Shown piece after piece: positions 9,150 through 17,523 of a DNA stretch of 64,000 bases. The stretch covers positions 1 to 64,000 of the forward strand of contig NZ_FNVG01000011.1 of the NCBI RefSeq assembly GCF_900107935.1, written 5' to 3'. The position numbers were made by a program, and so were the translations under genes. Source of the stretch: Vibrio hangzhouensis. Its GTDB lineage: Bacteria; Pseudomonadota; Gammaproteobacteria; Enterobacterales; Vibrionaceae. The notes beneath the pieces were generated by a model that saw only the letters and a program-made list of their open reading frames with translations, had not been told where the DNA came from and did no database searches. How positions within the stretch are numbered: the first letter of the stretch is position 1; the number at the start of each line of letters is the position of its first letter.

Positions 9150-9824
9150 ATGATAATTAAGAATTCGGTAGTACTGATTACTTCGGCAGGCACTAGCCTG
9201 GGGGCAATGATTGCATTGCACTTCACCAGGTTAGGGGCTAATGTCGTGCTGTGTGATACAGACGAGGCGGCGCTTAGGTCGACCTATCTACGCTGTAAAG
9301 ATGTAGCGGGTAACGTAGATATGGTTCAAATCCATGAACTGTCGCTGGAATCCATTGAATCATTATTTGATAAGGTAGAGGCGAGACTTGGTCGCAGCCC
9401 TAACGTTCTGGTAAACCATTGGACATCTCTACCACGGCAATCGCTGACCAATGGACATAAAGGGGCACAGTTTATCGCCCAGTTTTCCATGCTCGCATCG
9501 AGCTTATTTCTATTTGGGCAAGTCGCGGCTGAGCGCATGTCTAAAACCCACTCAGGCGTAATTGTAAATGTCGTCGCTCAAGAGCCTGATCAACACTACA
9601 GTGATTTGGATAATACTACGTCAATGGTGACGGGTTTTACTAAAAGTTGGGCTAAAGAGCTCAAACCGCACAACATTCGTGTGGGTGGTGTCATACCTGT
9701 CAGTGATCACAGTTATAACGTTGCAGCCAACTGGTCGCAGATACAGGATGAACTCACTCGAACCACAGAATACATTGTCAGCAATGATTATTTTAGTGGC
9801 CGTGTCGTCAGCGCAGAAGCGTAG
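9150..9824 (+). CDS. SDR-fold protein lacking catalytic residues (probable pseudoenzyme)
   Basis: A 224-residue protein with the overall order of a short-chain dehydrogenase: an N-terminal Rossmann strand (VVLITSAGTSLGAM), an acidic second-strand end (VVLCDTDEAAL) and a late NIRVGGVIPV strand. The working motifs are missing. The glycine-rich TGxxxGxG reads TSAGTSLG, the NNAG motif reads NHWT, the catalytic serine region reads NVVAQEP, and no YxxxK is seen where DNTTSMVTGFTKSW aligns. The gene is intact with no frameshift, so the loss looks like change of role rather than decay. It converges on adhE across a shared terminator. Ligand and function are unknown. Confidence 0.75.
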   Translation: MIIKNSVVLITSAGTSLGAMIALHFTRLGANVVLCDTDEAALRSTYLRCKDVAGNVDMVQIHELSLESIESLFDKVEARLGRSPNVLVNHWTSLPRQSLTNGHKGAQFIAQFSMLASSLFLFGQVAAERMSKTHSGVIVNVVAQEPDQHYSDLDNTTSMVTGFTKSWAKELKPHNIRVGGVIPVSDHSYNVAANWSQIQDELTRTTEYIVSNDYFSGRVVSAEA

Positions 9825-9872
9825 TTCGAGAGCATGTCATTTTGGACTAGAGGTCCAAGCCTGTAAACGAAG

Positions 9873-9900
9873 AAAGCCCCCTCAAGTGAGGGGGCTTTTA
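9873..9900. terminator. Bidirectional terminator (SDR-like gene / adhE)
   Basis: AAAGCCCCCTCA pairs with TGAGGGGGCTTT over a 2-base loop. It serves both convergent genes, at about 50 bp from each. Confidence 0.9.
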
Positions 9901-9946
9901 TCTTTTCCCGATTTAGATTTCGTGCTAGCGAAAATCTACAACTGAA

Positions 9947-12646
9947 TTAAGCTTCAGCTTTCTCTTTTTTAGCTTTAGCCGCTGGCTTAGCTTCTTGATC
10001 TTCTTTCTTCTTGATTACAGTCGTGCCTTCGAAAGTTTCACCTTCAACGAATGCTTTACCGTAGTAAGAAGCTTTTAGAACTTCTTTAAGCTCAGAGATT
10101 AGAGGGTAGCGTGGGTTCGCACCAGTACATTGGTCATCGAACGCTTCAACCGCTAGCTCGTCAAGCTTCGCTAGGAAGTCAGACTCTGCTACACCTGCAG
10201 CTTGGATAGAAGCTGGGATGTCTAGGTTTTGCTTAAGCTCTTCCATCCATGCTAGTAGACGTTCAATCTTCTGAGCAGTACGGTCACCAGCTTGGCTTAG
10301 GCCTAGGTGGTCAGCGACTTCAGCGTAACGACGACGTGCTTGTGGACGGTCGTATTGAGAGAACGCAGTTTGCTTAGTTGGGTTGTCGTTAGCGTTGTAA
10401 CGAACAACGTTAGAGATTAGTAGTGCGTTCGCCAGACCGTGTGGTAGGTGGAACTCAGCACCAATCTTGTGAGCCATAGAGTGACAAACACCTAGGAATG
10501 CGTTCGCGAATGCCACACCAGCGATAGTTGCTGCGTTGTGTACTTTTTCACGAGCGATTGGGTCGTTTGCACCATTCGCGTAGCTTGATGGTAGGTACTC
10601 TTTTAGCATCTTAAGTGCTTGTAGAGCCTGACCGTCAGAGTATTCGTTCGCTAGAACTGAAACGTAAGCTTCTAGAGCGTGAGTTACTGCATCGTAACCA
10701 CCGAATGCTGTTAGAGACTTAGGCATGTTCATAACAAGGTTCGCGTCAACGATAGCCATGTTAGGAGTTAGCTCGTAGTCAGCTAGTGGGTACTTAGCAC
10801 CAGTCTCGTCGTCTGTAACAACTGCGAATGGAGTAACTTCAGAACCAGTACCAGATGTTGTAGTGATACATACAAGCTCAGCTTTTTGACCCATTTTAGG
10901 GAACTTGTAGATACGTTTACGGATGTCCATAAAGCGCATTGCAAGCTCTTCGAAGTGAGTTTCTGGGTGCTCGTACATTACCCACATGATCTTAGCAGCA
11001 TCCATTGGAGAACCACCACCTAGAGCGATGATTACGTCTGGTTGGAAGCTTTGCATTGCTTCAGCACCTTTCTTAACAACAGATAGCGTTGGATCCGCTT
11101 CTACGTCGAAGAAAGTCTGAACTTCCATGCCTTGAGCTTTAAGTAGCTTCACTACTTCATCGCTGTAACCGTTGTTGAATAGGAAACGGTCAGTTACTAG
11201 GAATACGCGCTTCTTACCTTCTAGGTCGCTAAGAGCGATTGGAAGGCTACCACGACGGAAGTAGATAGACTTAGGTAGTTTGTGCCACAACATGTTTTCA
11301 GCTCGCTTCGCTACAGTTTTCTTGTTGATTAGGTGTTTAGGACCTACGTTCTCAGAGATAGAGTTACCACCCCAAGAACCACAACCTAGAGTTAGAGAAG
11401 GCGCTACGTTGAAGTTGTAAAGGTCACCGATACCACCGTGAGTAGTCGGGATGTTTACAAGGATACGTGCAGTCTTCATCTTGTCACCGAAGTAACGGAT
11501 GCGGTCAGCGTTAACGTCTTGGTTTGTGTACAGACCAGATGTGTGACCGATACCACCGATTTCAACCATAGTTACCGCTTGAGCAACTGCATCTTCGAAG
11601 TCGTCAGCACGGAATAGACCTAGAGTTGGAGATAGTTTCTCGTGAGCAAATGCGTCGTCGTAAGAAACTTTGCCTAGACCTTCACCAACTAGAACTTTAG
11701 TGTCAGCTGGAACTTTAACGCCTGCCATCTCAGCGATTGCTGGAGCTGGTTGACCTACGATCTTAGCGTTTAGGTTGCCGTCGATTAGTAGTACTTTACG
11801 TACTTTCTCAGCTTCAGCTTTGCTTAGAACGTATGCTTTGTGAGAAGCGAAACGCTCTTTAACTTCGTCATATACAGAGTCAACAACGATTGCAGCCTGC
11901 TCAGAAGCACATACTACGCCGTTATCGAACGTTTTAGACATAAGGATAGAAGCTACTGCACGTTTGATGTCAGCAGTTTCGTCGATAACTACAGGAACGT
12001 TACCTGCACCTACACCGATTGCTGGCTTACCAGAAGAGTAAGCTGCTTTAACCATGCCTGGACCACCAGTCGCAAGGATAAGAGCGATGTCGTCGTGCTT
12101 CATAAGAGCGTTAGAAAGCTCTACAGATGGTTGGTCGATCCAACCGATGATGTCTTTTGGAGCACCCGCTGCTACTGCTGCATCTAGAACTAGTTTAGCT
12201 GCGTCGTTAGTAGAGTTCTTTGCACGTGGGTGTGGTGAGAAGATGATACCGTTACGAGTCTTCAAAGAGATTAGAGATTTGAAGATTGCAGTAGAAGTTG
12301 GGTTAGTTGTTGGTACGATACCGCAGATGATGCCTACAGGCTCAGCGATCGTCATAGTGCCCAGGTTATCGTCTTCTTCAAGAATGCCGCAAGTTTGCTC
12401 GTCTTTGTATTTGTTGTAGATGAACTCAGACGCAAAGTGGTTCTTGATAACTTTATCTTCAACGATACCCATACCAGACTCTTCTACCGCTTGTTGTGCA
12501 AGAGGAATACGAGCTTGGTTAGCTGCTAAAGATGCTGCGCGGAAAATTTTGTCTACTTGCTCTTGAGAGTAAGTTGCAAATTCTGCTTGTGCCGCTTTAA
12601 CGCGTGCAACCATTGCATCTAGTTCAGCCATATTTGTTACAGGCAT
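9947..12646 (-). CDS. adhE: Bifunctional acetaldehyde-CoA / alcohol dehydrogenase
   Basis: An 899-residue fusion of an aldehyde dehydrogenase domain (about 1-440; catalytic cysteine in NGVVCASEQA) and an iron-dependent alcohol dehydrogenase domain (about 450-870; LGGGSPMDAAKIMW and the metal histidines in CHSMAHKIGAEFHLPHG). It reduces acetyl-CoA to ethanol and regenerates NAD+ in fermentation; the family forms helical spirosomes. The C-terminal tail is Lys/Ala/Glu-rich. A strong SD (TAGGAG) precedes the ATG. Codon choice is strongly biased (CGT, GGT, GTA), as expected for a highly expressed gene. A 660-bp upstream region suggests extensive control. Confidence 0.98.
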   Translation of the reverse strand: MPVTNMAELDAMVARVKAAQAEFATYSQEQVDKIFRAASLAANQARIPLAQQAVEESGMGIVEDKVIKNHFASEFIYNKYKDEQTCGILEEDDNLGTMTIAEPVGIICGIVPTTNPTSTAIFKSLISLKTRNGIIFSPHPRAKNSTNDAAKLVLDAAVAAGAPKDIIGWIDQPSVELSNALMKHDDIALILATGGPGMVKAAYSSGKPAIGVGAGNVPVVIDETADIKRAVASILMSKTFDNGVVCASEQAAIVVDSVYDEVKERFASHKAYVLSKAEAEKVRKVLLIDGNLNAKIVGQPAPAIAEMAGVKVPADTKVLVGEGLGKVSYDDAFAHEKLSPTLGLFRADDFEDAVAQAVTMVEIGGIGHTSGLYTNQDVNADRIRYFGDKMKTARILVNIPTTHGGIGDLYNFNVAPSLTLGCGSWGGNSISENVGPKHLINKKTVAKRAENMLWHKLPKSIYFRRGSLPIALSDLEGKKRVFLVTDRFLFNNGYSDEVVKLLKAQGMEVQTFFDVEADPTLSVVKKGAEAMQSFQPDVIIALGGGSPMDAAKIMWVMYEHPETHFEELAMRFMDIRKRIYKFPKMGQKAELVCITTTSGTGSEVTPFAVVTDDETGAKYPLADYELTPNMAIVDANLVMNMPKSLTAFGGYDAVTHALEAYVSVLANEYSDGQALQALKMLKEYLPSSYANGANDPIAREKVHNAATIAGVAFANAFLGVCHSMAHKIGAEFHLPHGLANALLISNVVRYNANDNPTKQTAFSQYDRPQARRRYAEVADHLGLSQAGDRTAQKIERLLAWMEELKQNLDIPASIQAAGVAESDFLAKLDELAVEAFDDQCTGANPRYPLISELKEVLKASYYGKAFVEGETFEGTTVIKKKEDQEAKPAAKAKKEKAEA

Positions 12647-13307
12647 AATGAATCTCCTAAAATAAAAAAACTAAAAACTTTTTAGTAAGTCAGCTGTTTT
12701 CGCTAATGAATCACTCGTTGTTAGCACAACTCTACTTAGTAAATTGCTTTCATGGCTGAGTATAATATTTCATGACGTGAAAATAATTGACTCAGATCAG
12801 TTCTGAAAAGTAATTTACCTACTAAGTAGTAACGCCTAAGGATTATCACACTTAAACAGCTGATTAATAAGCAATTTTTAAAGTAAAATACTTAGGTTAA
12901 AAATAGAGCAAACGAGCAAATCTTTTAAATAAACTACAAATATCTGTAAAAAAGTTTCATTTTTGAACAGATAAAACAAGTGAAACGCCCTGTTCGTGCT
13001 ACAACTAGTATATCTTGGAACCCCCTCAAAGCCACTCACATCACACTTTTTTATCGAAAACGTGCTGATGATAACAAATACGAAACACCTTCTGGTTGGA
13101 GTCTAGTCTTTGATTGAAATTTTTTTTCACATCTTGTTCATAACTGCGATGCAGGTCGATAGACATTAGTTTTATTGTGGTTAATTAGCGACATATCTTT
13201 AGATTTTTTCATTCGCTTATCCCTTTACGTTAGCGTACATTAGCGGCTTCAAACATAGACTCCAACGAGTCACCCCTGTCATCACATTTCGCTATGAGTG
13301 TTGGAAA
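12647..13307. other. adhE-marC divergent regulatory region
   Basis: 661 bp without a gene, AT-rich. It must contain the adhE promoter on the - strand and the MarC-gene promoter on the + strand. Visible elements are an FNR-like site (12787-12800) and a nearby TTTCA-N5-TGAAA inverted repeat. No open reading frame with a ribosome-binding site stands out. Confidence 0.5.
12787..12800. promoter_or_regulatory. FNR-like site upstream of adhE
   Basis: TTGACTCAGATCAG matches the FNR consensus TTGAT-N4-ATCAA at 8 of 10 positions. It lies about 140 bp upstream of the adhE start. Oxygen control of adhE is known in enterics; the site is only a candidate. Confidence 0.35.
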
Positions 13308-13946
13308 ATGAGTAGCATTGAATTTGCCATTTACTTGCAGTTTTTTCTTGGTTTAGTCGCTGCGGTTAACCCAGTAGGTATCATGCCCGTGTTTGTATCC
13401 TTAACCGGCCACATGTCACCAGAAGACAAAAACAAAACAGCCGCCACAGCAAACATTGCCGTTGCTGTCATATTGATTACATCTCTGCTTGCAGGACAGG
13501 TGTTATTAGATATGTTCAGTATTTCGCTGGATTCATTTCGCGTTGCAGGGGGGCTGCTGCTACTGAGCATCGCGTTTTCGATGATGTCGGGTAAGTTAGG
13601 TGAAGATAAACAGAATAAACAAGAGAAATCCGAATACGTCAGTAAAGAGCAAATTGGTGTAGTGCCCCTGGCCATGCCGCTTATGGCTGGTCCGGGTGCA
13701 ATTAGTTCTACTATCGTCTATGGAGCCCGCTACCCTACCATGGTGGAAACGGTTGGCATCATCATCAGCATTATTGTCTTTAGCTTATGTTCATGGATGT
13801 TATATCGTTCCGCACCATTAATCGTAAGATTCCTCGGGCAAACAGGCATCAACGTGATCACGCGTATTATGGGTCTGATCCTTGGCGCCCTTGGCATCGA
13901 GTTCATGGCTAATGGCTTAAAAGCACTGTTCCCGGGACTGGCTTAG
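13308..13946 (+). CDS. MarC-family inner-membrane protein (YchE-type)
   Basis: A 212-residue membrane protein with about six helices. It has the MarC signature near the N-terminus (FFLGLVAAVNPVGIMPVFVSL) and the AMPLMAGPGAISSTI segment in the middle. The family function is unknown; the old link to multiple antibiotic resistance has not held up. Its divergent position next to adhE is the same as ychE in E. coli, which supports orthology. A weak hairpin (GGTCTC/GAGACC, 13964-13986) follows the stop. Confidence 0.88.
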   Translation: MSSIEFAIYLQFFLGLVAAVNPVGIMPVFVSLTGHMSPEDKNKTAATANIAVAVILITSLLAGQVLLDMFSISLDSFRVAGGLLLLSIAFSMMSGKLGEDKQNKQEKSEYVSKEQIGVVPLAMPLMAGPGAISSTIVYGARYPTMVETVGIIISIIVFSLCSWMLYRSAPLIVRFLGQTGINVITRIMGLILGALGIEFMANGLKALFPGLA

Positions 13947-14039
13947 CGCCTTGTTAAACTGGTCTCTTCCACAATGAGATGAGACCATCTTTCTTTCCTG
14001 AGTTATACTGATTGTAGTGTCCACCACCAATATCTTGTT

Positions 14040-14888
14040 ATGGAAAACAATCAGTTAAAACACCAGCTCTATATTGTCATTTTTGGGACCCACACACGCG
14101 CCGGCCGAATCTTTGACATAGCTCTGATCATCGCCATTCTGCTGTCTTTGACCGTACTTATCCTACATTCCATTGAGGGCTTAGCGACCGAGTGGGATGA
14201 TGTATTCCAAAAGCTTGAGTACCTATTCACCGCGCTCTTTACCGTAGAGTACCTGCTTCGTTTGTACTGTTCACCCAAACCCAGAGCCTACGCTTCAAGC
14301 TTTTATGGCGTCGTTGATCTGCTTTCGATTCTGCCTACCTACTTAGCGTTACTCTTCCCTTCAGCCTCTTTCATGGGGGTAATACGACTGCTGCGTGTCA
14401 TGAGAATCTTTCGTATCCTTAAGCTGGTGCGCTACCTGCAGGATTCCAATATCCTGTTGCGCTCACTACTCATGTCTCGTCGCAAGATTTTCGTTTTCTT
14501 TAGCACTGTCGCGATACTCGTGACCATATTTGGTGCATTGATTTATGTAATTGAAGGGCCTGAAAATGGCTTCACTAGTATTCCACAAAGCATCTACTGG
14601 GCGATTGTGACCATCACCACTGTGGGCTACGGCGATCTGGTACCTAGCACGCCACTTGGTAAAGCTATTGCCTCACTCACTATGCTACTGGGCTACTCTA
14701 TTCTTGCCGTGCCTACGGGTATCATCACTGCCGAACTAAGCCAGGAAATCAATACGCATCGTAATCTGGTTAAATGTCCAAATTGCTCGAAAACAGGACA
14801 CGAAAGTGATGCCTTACACTGCAAACACTGTGGTAGTGAACTCGCGGCCCCAGATGAACGAGTGGTCATCGAAACCAAAGCCGATTAG
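14040..14888 (+). CDS. Voltage-sensor-type potassium channel with C-terminal zinc ribbon
   Basis: A 282-residue six-helix ion channel subunit. An S4-like arginine ladder is visible in IRLLRVMRIFRILKLVRYL (about 112-131). The pore selectivity filter TTVGYGDLVP (about 193-202) predicts potassium selectivity. After S6 the cytoplasmic tail carries CPNC...CKHC (cysteines near 246, 249, 261 and 264), a small zinc-ribbon. Bacterial Kv-like channels are homotetramers. The tail could act as a metal- or redox-responsive module, which is inference. No clear SD precedes the ATG at 14040. It converges with asd. Confidence 0.9.
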   Translation: MENNQLKHQLYIVIFGTHTRAGRIFDIALIIAILLSLTVLILHSIEGLATEWDDVFQKLEYLFTALFTVEYLLRLYCSPKPRAYASSFYGVVDLLSILPTYLALLFPSASFMGVIRLLRVMRIFRILKLVRYLQDSNILLRSLLMSRRKIFVFFSTVAILVTIFGALIYVIEGPENGFTSIPQSIYWAIVTITTVGYGDLVPSTPLGKAIASLTMLLGYSILAVPTGIITAELSQEINTHRNLVKCPNCSKTGHESDALHCKHCGSELAAPDERVVIETKAD

Positions 14889-14898
14889 CAGATAGCAA

Positions 14899-14923
14899 AA
14901 AGCCCTCTACATGAGAGGGCTTT
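14899..14923. terminator. Bidirectional terminator (channel / asd)
   Basis: AAAGCCCTCT/AGAGGGCTTT stem with a 5-base loop between two convergent genes. The flanking A-run gives T residues on the - strand. Confidence 0.85.
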
Positions 14924-14944
14924 GGGTTGAACTAAGCGTTCGAT

Positions 14945-16063
14945 TTAGCCTGCTTTCTCTGCAAGGATGATACGAAGCGTACGGCGTAGTGGTTCAGCCG
15001 CACCCCATAACAATTGATCACCTACGGTAAATGCATTCAAGAAGTCATCACCCATTGCCATCTTTCTCAAACGACCAACCGGGATCGACATCGTACCCGT
15101 CACTTTCGCCGGAGTGAGTTCCTGAGCGGTAATGTCACGCTCATTAGGGATCACTTTCACCCAATCATTATGAGTTGCGATAATCTCTTCGATTTCATCC
15201 ATTGGTACGTCTTGCTTAAGCTTAATAGTCAGTGCTTGAGCGTGGCAACGCATTGCACCGATACGAACACATGTACCGTCAATGGCAATTGGATTGCCAT
15301 CGGTACCCAGAATCTTGTTCGCTTCGACACCCGCTTTCCACTCTTCTTTGCTCTGACCATTATCACGCTTCACGTCAATCCAAGGGATGAGTGAACCGGC
15401 TAGCGGTACGCCGAACTGATCGGTAGGGAATGCTGAAGAGCGAATCGTGTCCGCGACTTTGCGGTCGATATCGAGAATAGAGCTAGCAGGATTAGCCAGT
15501 TCAGAAGACACCGCATCGTTAACCACACCCATTTGTGAAATCAGCTCGCGCATGTTCTTAGCACCAGCACCTGAAGCGGCCTGATAAGTCATCGCACTCA
15601 TCCATTCCACCAGCCCTTTTTCGTACAGGCCACCAAGGCCCAATAGCATCAAGCTTACGGTACAATTACCGCCAACAAAGGTGTTAGTTCCTTTAACAAG
15701 CCCATCCTGAATTTGAGTCAGGTTCACTGGATCTAAGGTAATGATTGAGTCTTTGTCCATACGGAGAGTAGAGGCGGCATCAATCCAATAACCTTTCCAG
15801 CCTGCCTGGCGCAACGCTGGATATACCTTTTCAGTGTAACTACCACCTTGACAGGTAATAACCGCATCCAGCTGTTTCAGGCTGTCGATATCAAATGCAT
15901 CTTGAAGTAGACCGGCGTCTTTGCCGAAGTTTGGGGCAGGAATACCTACTTGAGAAGTACTGTAGAATACTGGCTCAATAACGTCGAAGTCTTTCTCTTC
16001 AACCATACGCTGCATCAGAACCGAGCCGACCATGCCGCGCCAACCAACTAAACCTACTCTCAT
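14945..16063 (-). CDS. asd: Aspartate-semialdehyde dehydrogenase
   Basis: A 372-residue NADP-dependent enzyme reducing aspartyl phosphate to aspartate semialdehyde, the branch point to lysine/diaminopimelate, methionine and threonine. The N-terminus [17 protein letters not shown] is the nucleotide-binding segment. The catalytic cysteine is C134 in [10 protein letters not shown], and the acid/base histidine lies in [12 protein letters not shown]. The start at 16063 (not 16129) follows the E. coli N-terminus and has an SD-like GGAGAG. Vibrios carry a second asd paralogue elsewhere; this is the E. coli-like form. Confidence 0.96.
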   Translation of the reverse strand: MRVGLVGWRGMVGSVLMQRMVEEKDFDVIEPVFYSTSQVGIPAPNFGKDAGLLQDAFDIDSLKQLDAVITCQGGSYTEKVYPALRQAGWKGYWIDAASTLRMDKDSIITLDPVNLTQIQDGLVKGTNTFVGGNCTVSLMLLGLGGLYEKGLVEWMSAMTYQAASGAGAKNMRELISQMGVVNDAVSSELANPASSILDIDRKVADTIRSSAFPTDQFGVPLAGSLIPWIDVKRDNGQSKEEWKAGVEANKILGTDGNPIAIDGTCVRIGAMRCHAQALTIKLKQDVPMDEIEEIIATHNDWVKVIPNERDITAQELTPAKVTGTMSIPVGRLRKMAMGDDFLNAFTVGDQLLWGAAEPLRRTLRIILAEKAG

Positions 16064-16204
16064 TGAATTACTCTCCGTGTGAATTAAAAAAAGGCTTCCC
16101 CATCTATAAAATTTTCCGAGCCATAACACAAGAGTAAATTGCCAATAAGTGTGTTTTTTTTAACTAGCCCAACCAGTTTGAGCAATTATCAGTGAGCAAC
16201 ATGA

Positions 16205-16227
16205 TAAAAAAGCCCCAAAAAGGGGCT
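16205..16227 (-). terminator. Terminator after the coiled-coil lipoprotein gene
   Basis: AGCCCC/GGGGCT stem with a 5-base loop; the - strand continues into TTTTTTAT. It lies 10 bp beyond the stop at 16237. Confidence 0.85.
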
Positions 16228-16236
16228 AAATATGAA

Positions 16237-17439
16237 TCAGGCTTCATTTTTTACATCTTTCGTTGCTTGCACCTTTTTACCAAGGATATAACCCAGACCA
16301 AGCGGTGCAAAAAAGATCACTAGAATGAACAAAATAAAGTACACAATAGTACTCTTTATCAGCTGTATAAGTTTTTCTAGTGCCAAGGACACAACATCTT
16401 GTGAGATCTTATCCAGATCCTGAGCAAACAGCTCGCGTTCATGGTTGACGATGAGCGCTAGCTCTTTTCGTTCCCTTTCAACCATTTTGATCAACTCTTC
16501 TCTTTCTCTCGCTACCATCTCATCAAGCGCTTGCCTTTCTGCACTTAACTGCAACAACTTGTCCTGTGTTTTGGCATCAAGATCATTCAATAAAGGTTGC
16601 AACTCGATTGCCATTTTTCGGGCCAAATCACGCATATACTGAGGATTGTTGTTCACAAAGTCCTGAAACGCTTCTGCACTCATTTGAAAGCTTTGGATGG
16701 CCCCACGGATGTCATCCCCGCTCACATTGCTATTAAGAGCAATCAATTGAGCCTTCCATGTCATCAGTTTCGGTGTCTGCTCTGACATCAAAGAGAGTCG
16801 GTCAGACACATCCGATAACGCTTCTGGCATGGTCCCGAGTGTTGTCGTGACCTCACTTTCGTCGATACCCTGAGCGTTCAGCCATTCGCGATACGCCGGA
16901 ACTCGCGTAAAGGTCAGATTTTCAAAAGGATGCAGTGTTGCAAAATTATTAACAAAAGCACGGCTGGTCTCGTAATTGCCGTCTTTAAACAGCGAGCGAG
17001 CCAACTGATCGATGTCGGCACTCAATTTCTTCGATATAACAATGGCTTCATCGGTTTTAAACAGAGTTTGACCAGCACCGGACACGAAGAAGTTCTCCAT
17101 CTGCAAAGTAAACACCCAGCTGTCGATTAACCCGGCAACTGGCGATACCTGATAGGCCGCTTGTTGCAAGCCTTCTTCCGCATGAATCTTCCACAACAGA
17201 ACATATGACTGATGGAGGACATCCGTTTCGACATACTGAGCAGAGATAGAGTCAGCAGTTGCCTCCACCTGAGTGAAAAACTCGCGACTATACTCGCGAG
17301 TCATGAGGCGCATGTTGAGTTCTTGTTTTGTCAAAGGTGTCGTTTGACTGTCTATCTGAATCTCCAGCAGTGAGCACCCCGACAGCAACGTGGTTAATAA
17401 GATAAAAATCAAATTGCGGGTTGCGCGCAGCATATCCAT
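16237..17439 (-). CDS. Lipoprotein with long coiled coil and C-terminal membrane helix, unknown function
   Basis: A 400-residue protein. The N-terminus is a lipoprotein signal with lipobox LLSGC (C22). The C-terminus has a strong hydrophobic helix (about 362-385, IVYFILFILVIFFAPLGLGY) followed by a basic tail. Between them a Glu/Arg/Leu-rich coiled coil (about 285-345, with QALDEMVAREREELIKMVER) suggests oligomerisation. Two anchors on one chain mean either both ends sit in the inner membrane or the protein spans to the outer membrane. The second residue of the mature form is serine, which in the E. coli rule would favour the outer membrane. It is conserved in vibrios as hypothetical. It is transcribed the same way as the Hpt gene 84 bp upstream, possibly as one unit. 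Confidence 0.8.
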   Translation of the reverse strand: MDMLRATRNLIFILLTTLLSGCSLLEIQIDSQTTPLTKQELNMRLMTREYSREFFTQVEATADSISAQYVETDVLHQSYVLLWKIHAEEGLQQAAYQVSPVAGLIDSWVFTLQMENFFVSGAGQTLFKTDEAIVISKKLSADIDQLARSLFKDGNYETSRAFVNNFATLHPFENLTFTRVPAYREWLNAQGIDESEVTTTLGTMPEALSDVSDRLSLMSEQTPKLMTWKAQLIALNSNVSGDDIRGAIQSFQMSAEAFQDFVNNNPQYMRDLARKMAIELQPLLNDLDAKTQDKLLQLSAERQALDEMVAREREELIKMVERERKELALIVNHERELFAQDLDKISQDVVSLALEKLIQLIKSTIVYFILFILVIFFAPLGLGYILGKKVQATKDVKNEA

Positions 17440-17523
17440 TACAGAAACCTCTGATCATTAAGTGGATTTTACACTGCTATTATAAGGCTTATTCACACCA
17501 GATATTGATATTCATTATTTAAT

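Noticed and set aside
11840..12419. Long antisense frames over adhE
   Set aside because: They are shadows of the biased codon use of a highly expressed gene, with no SD and no recognisable domain.
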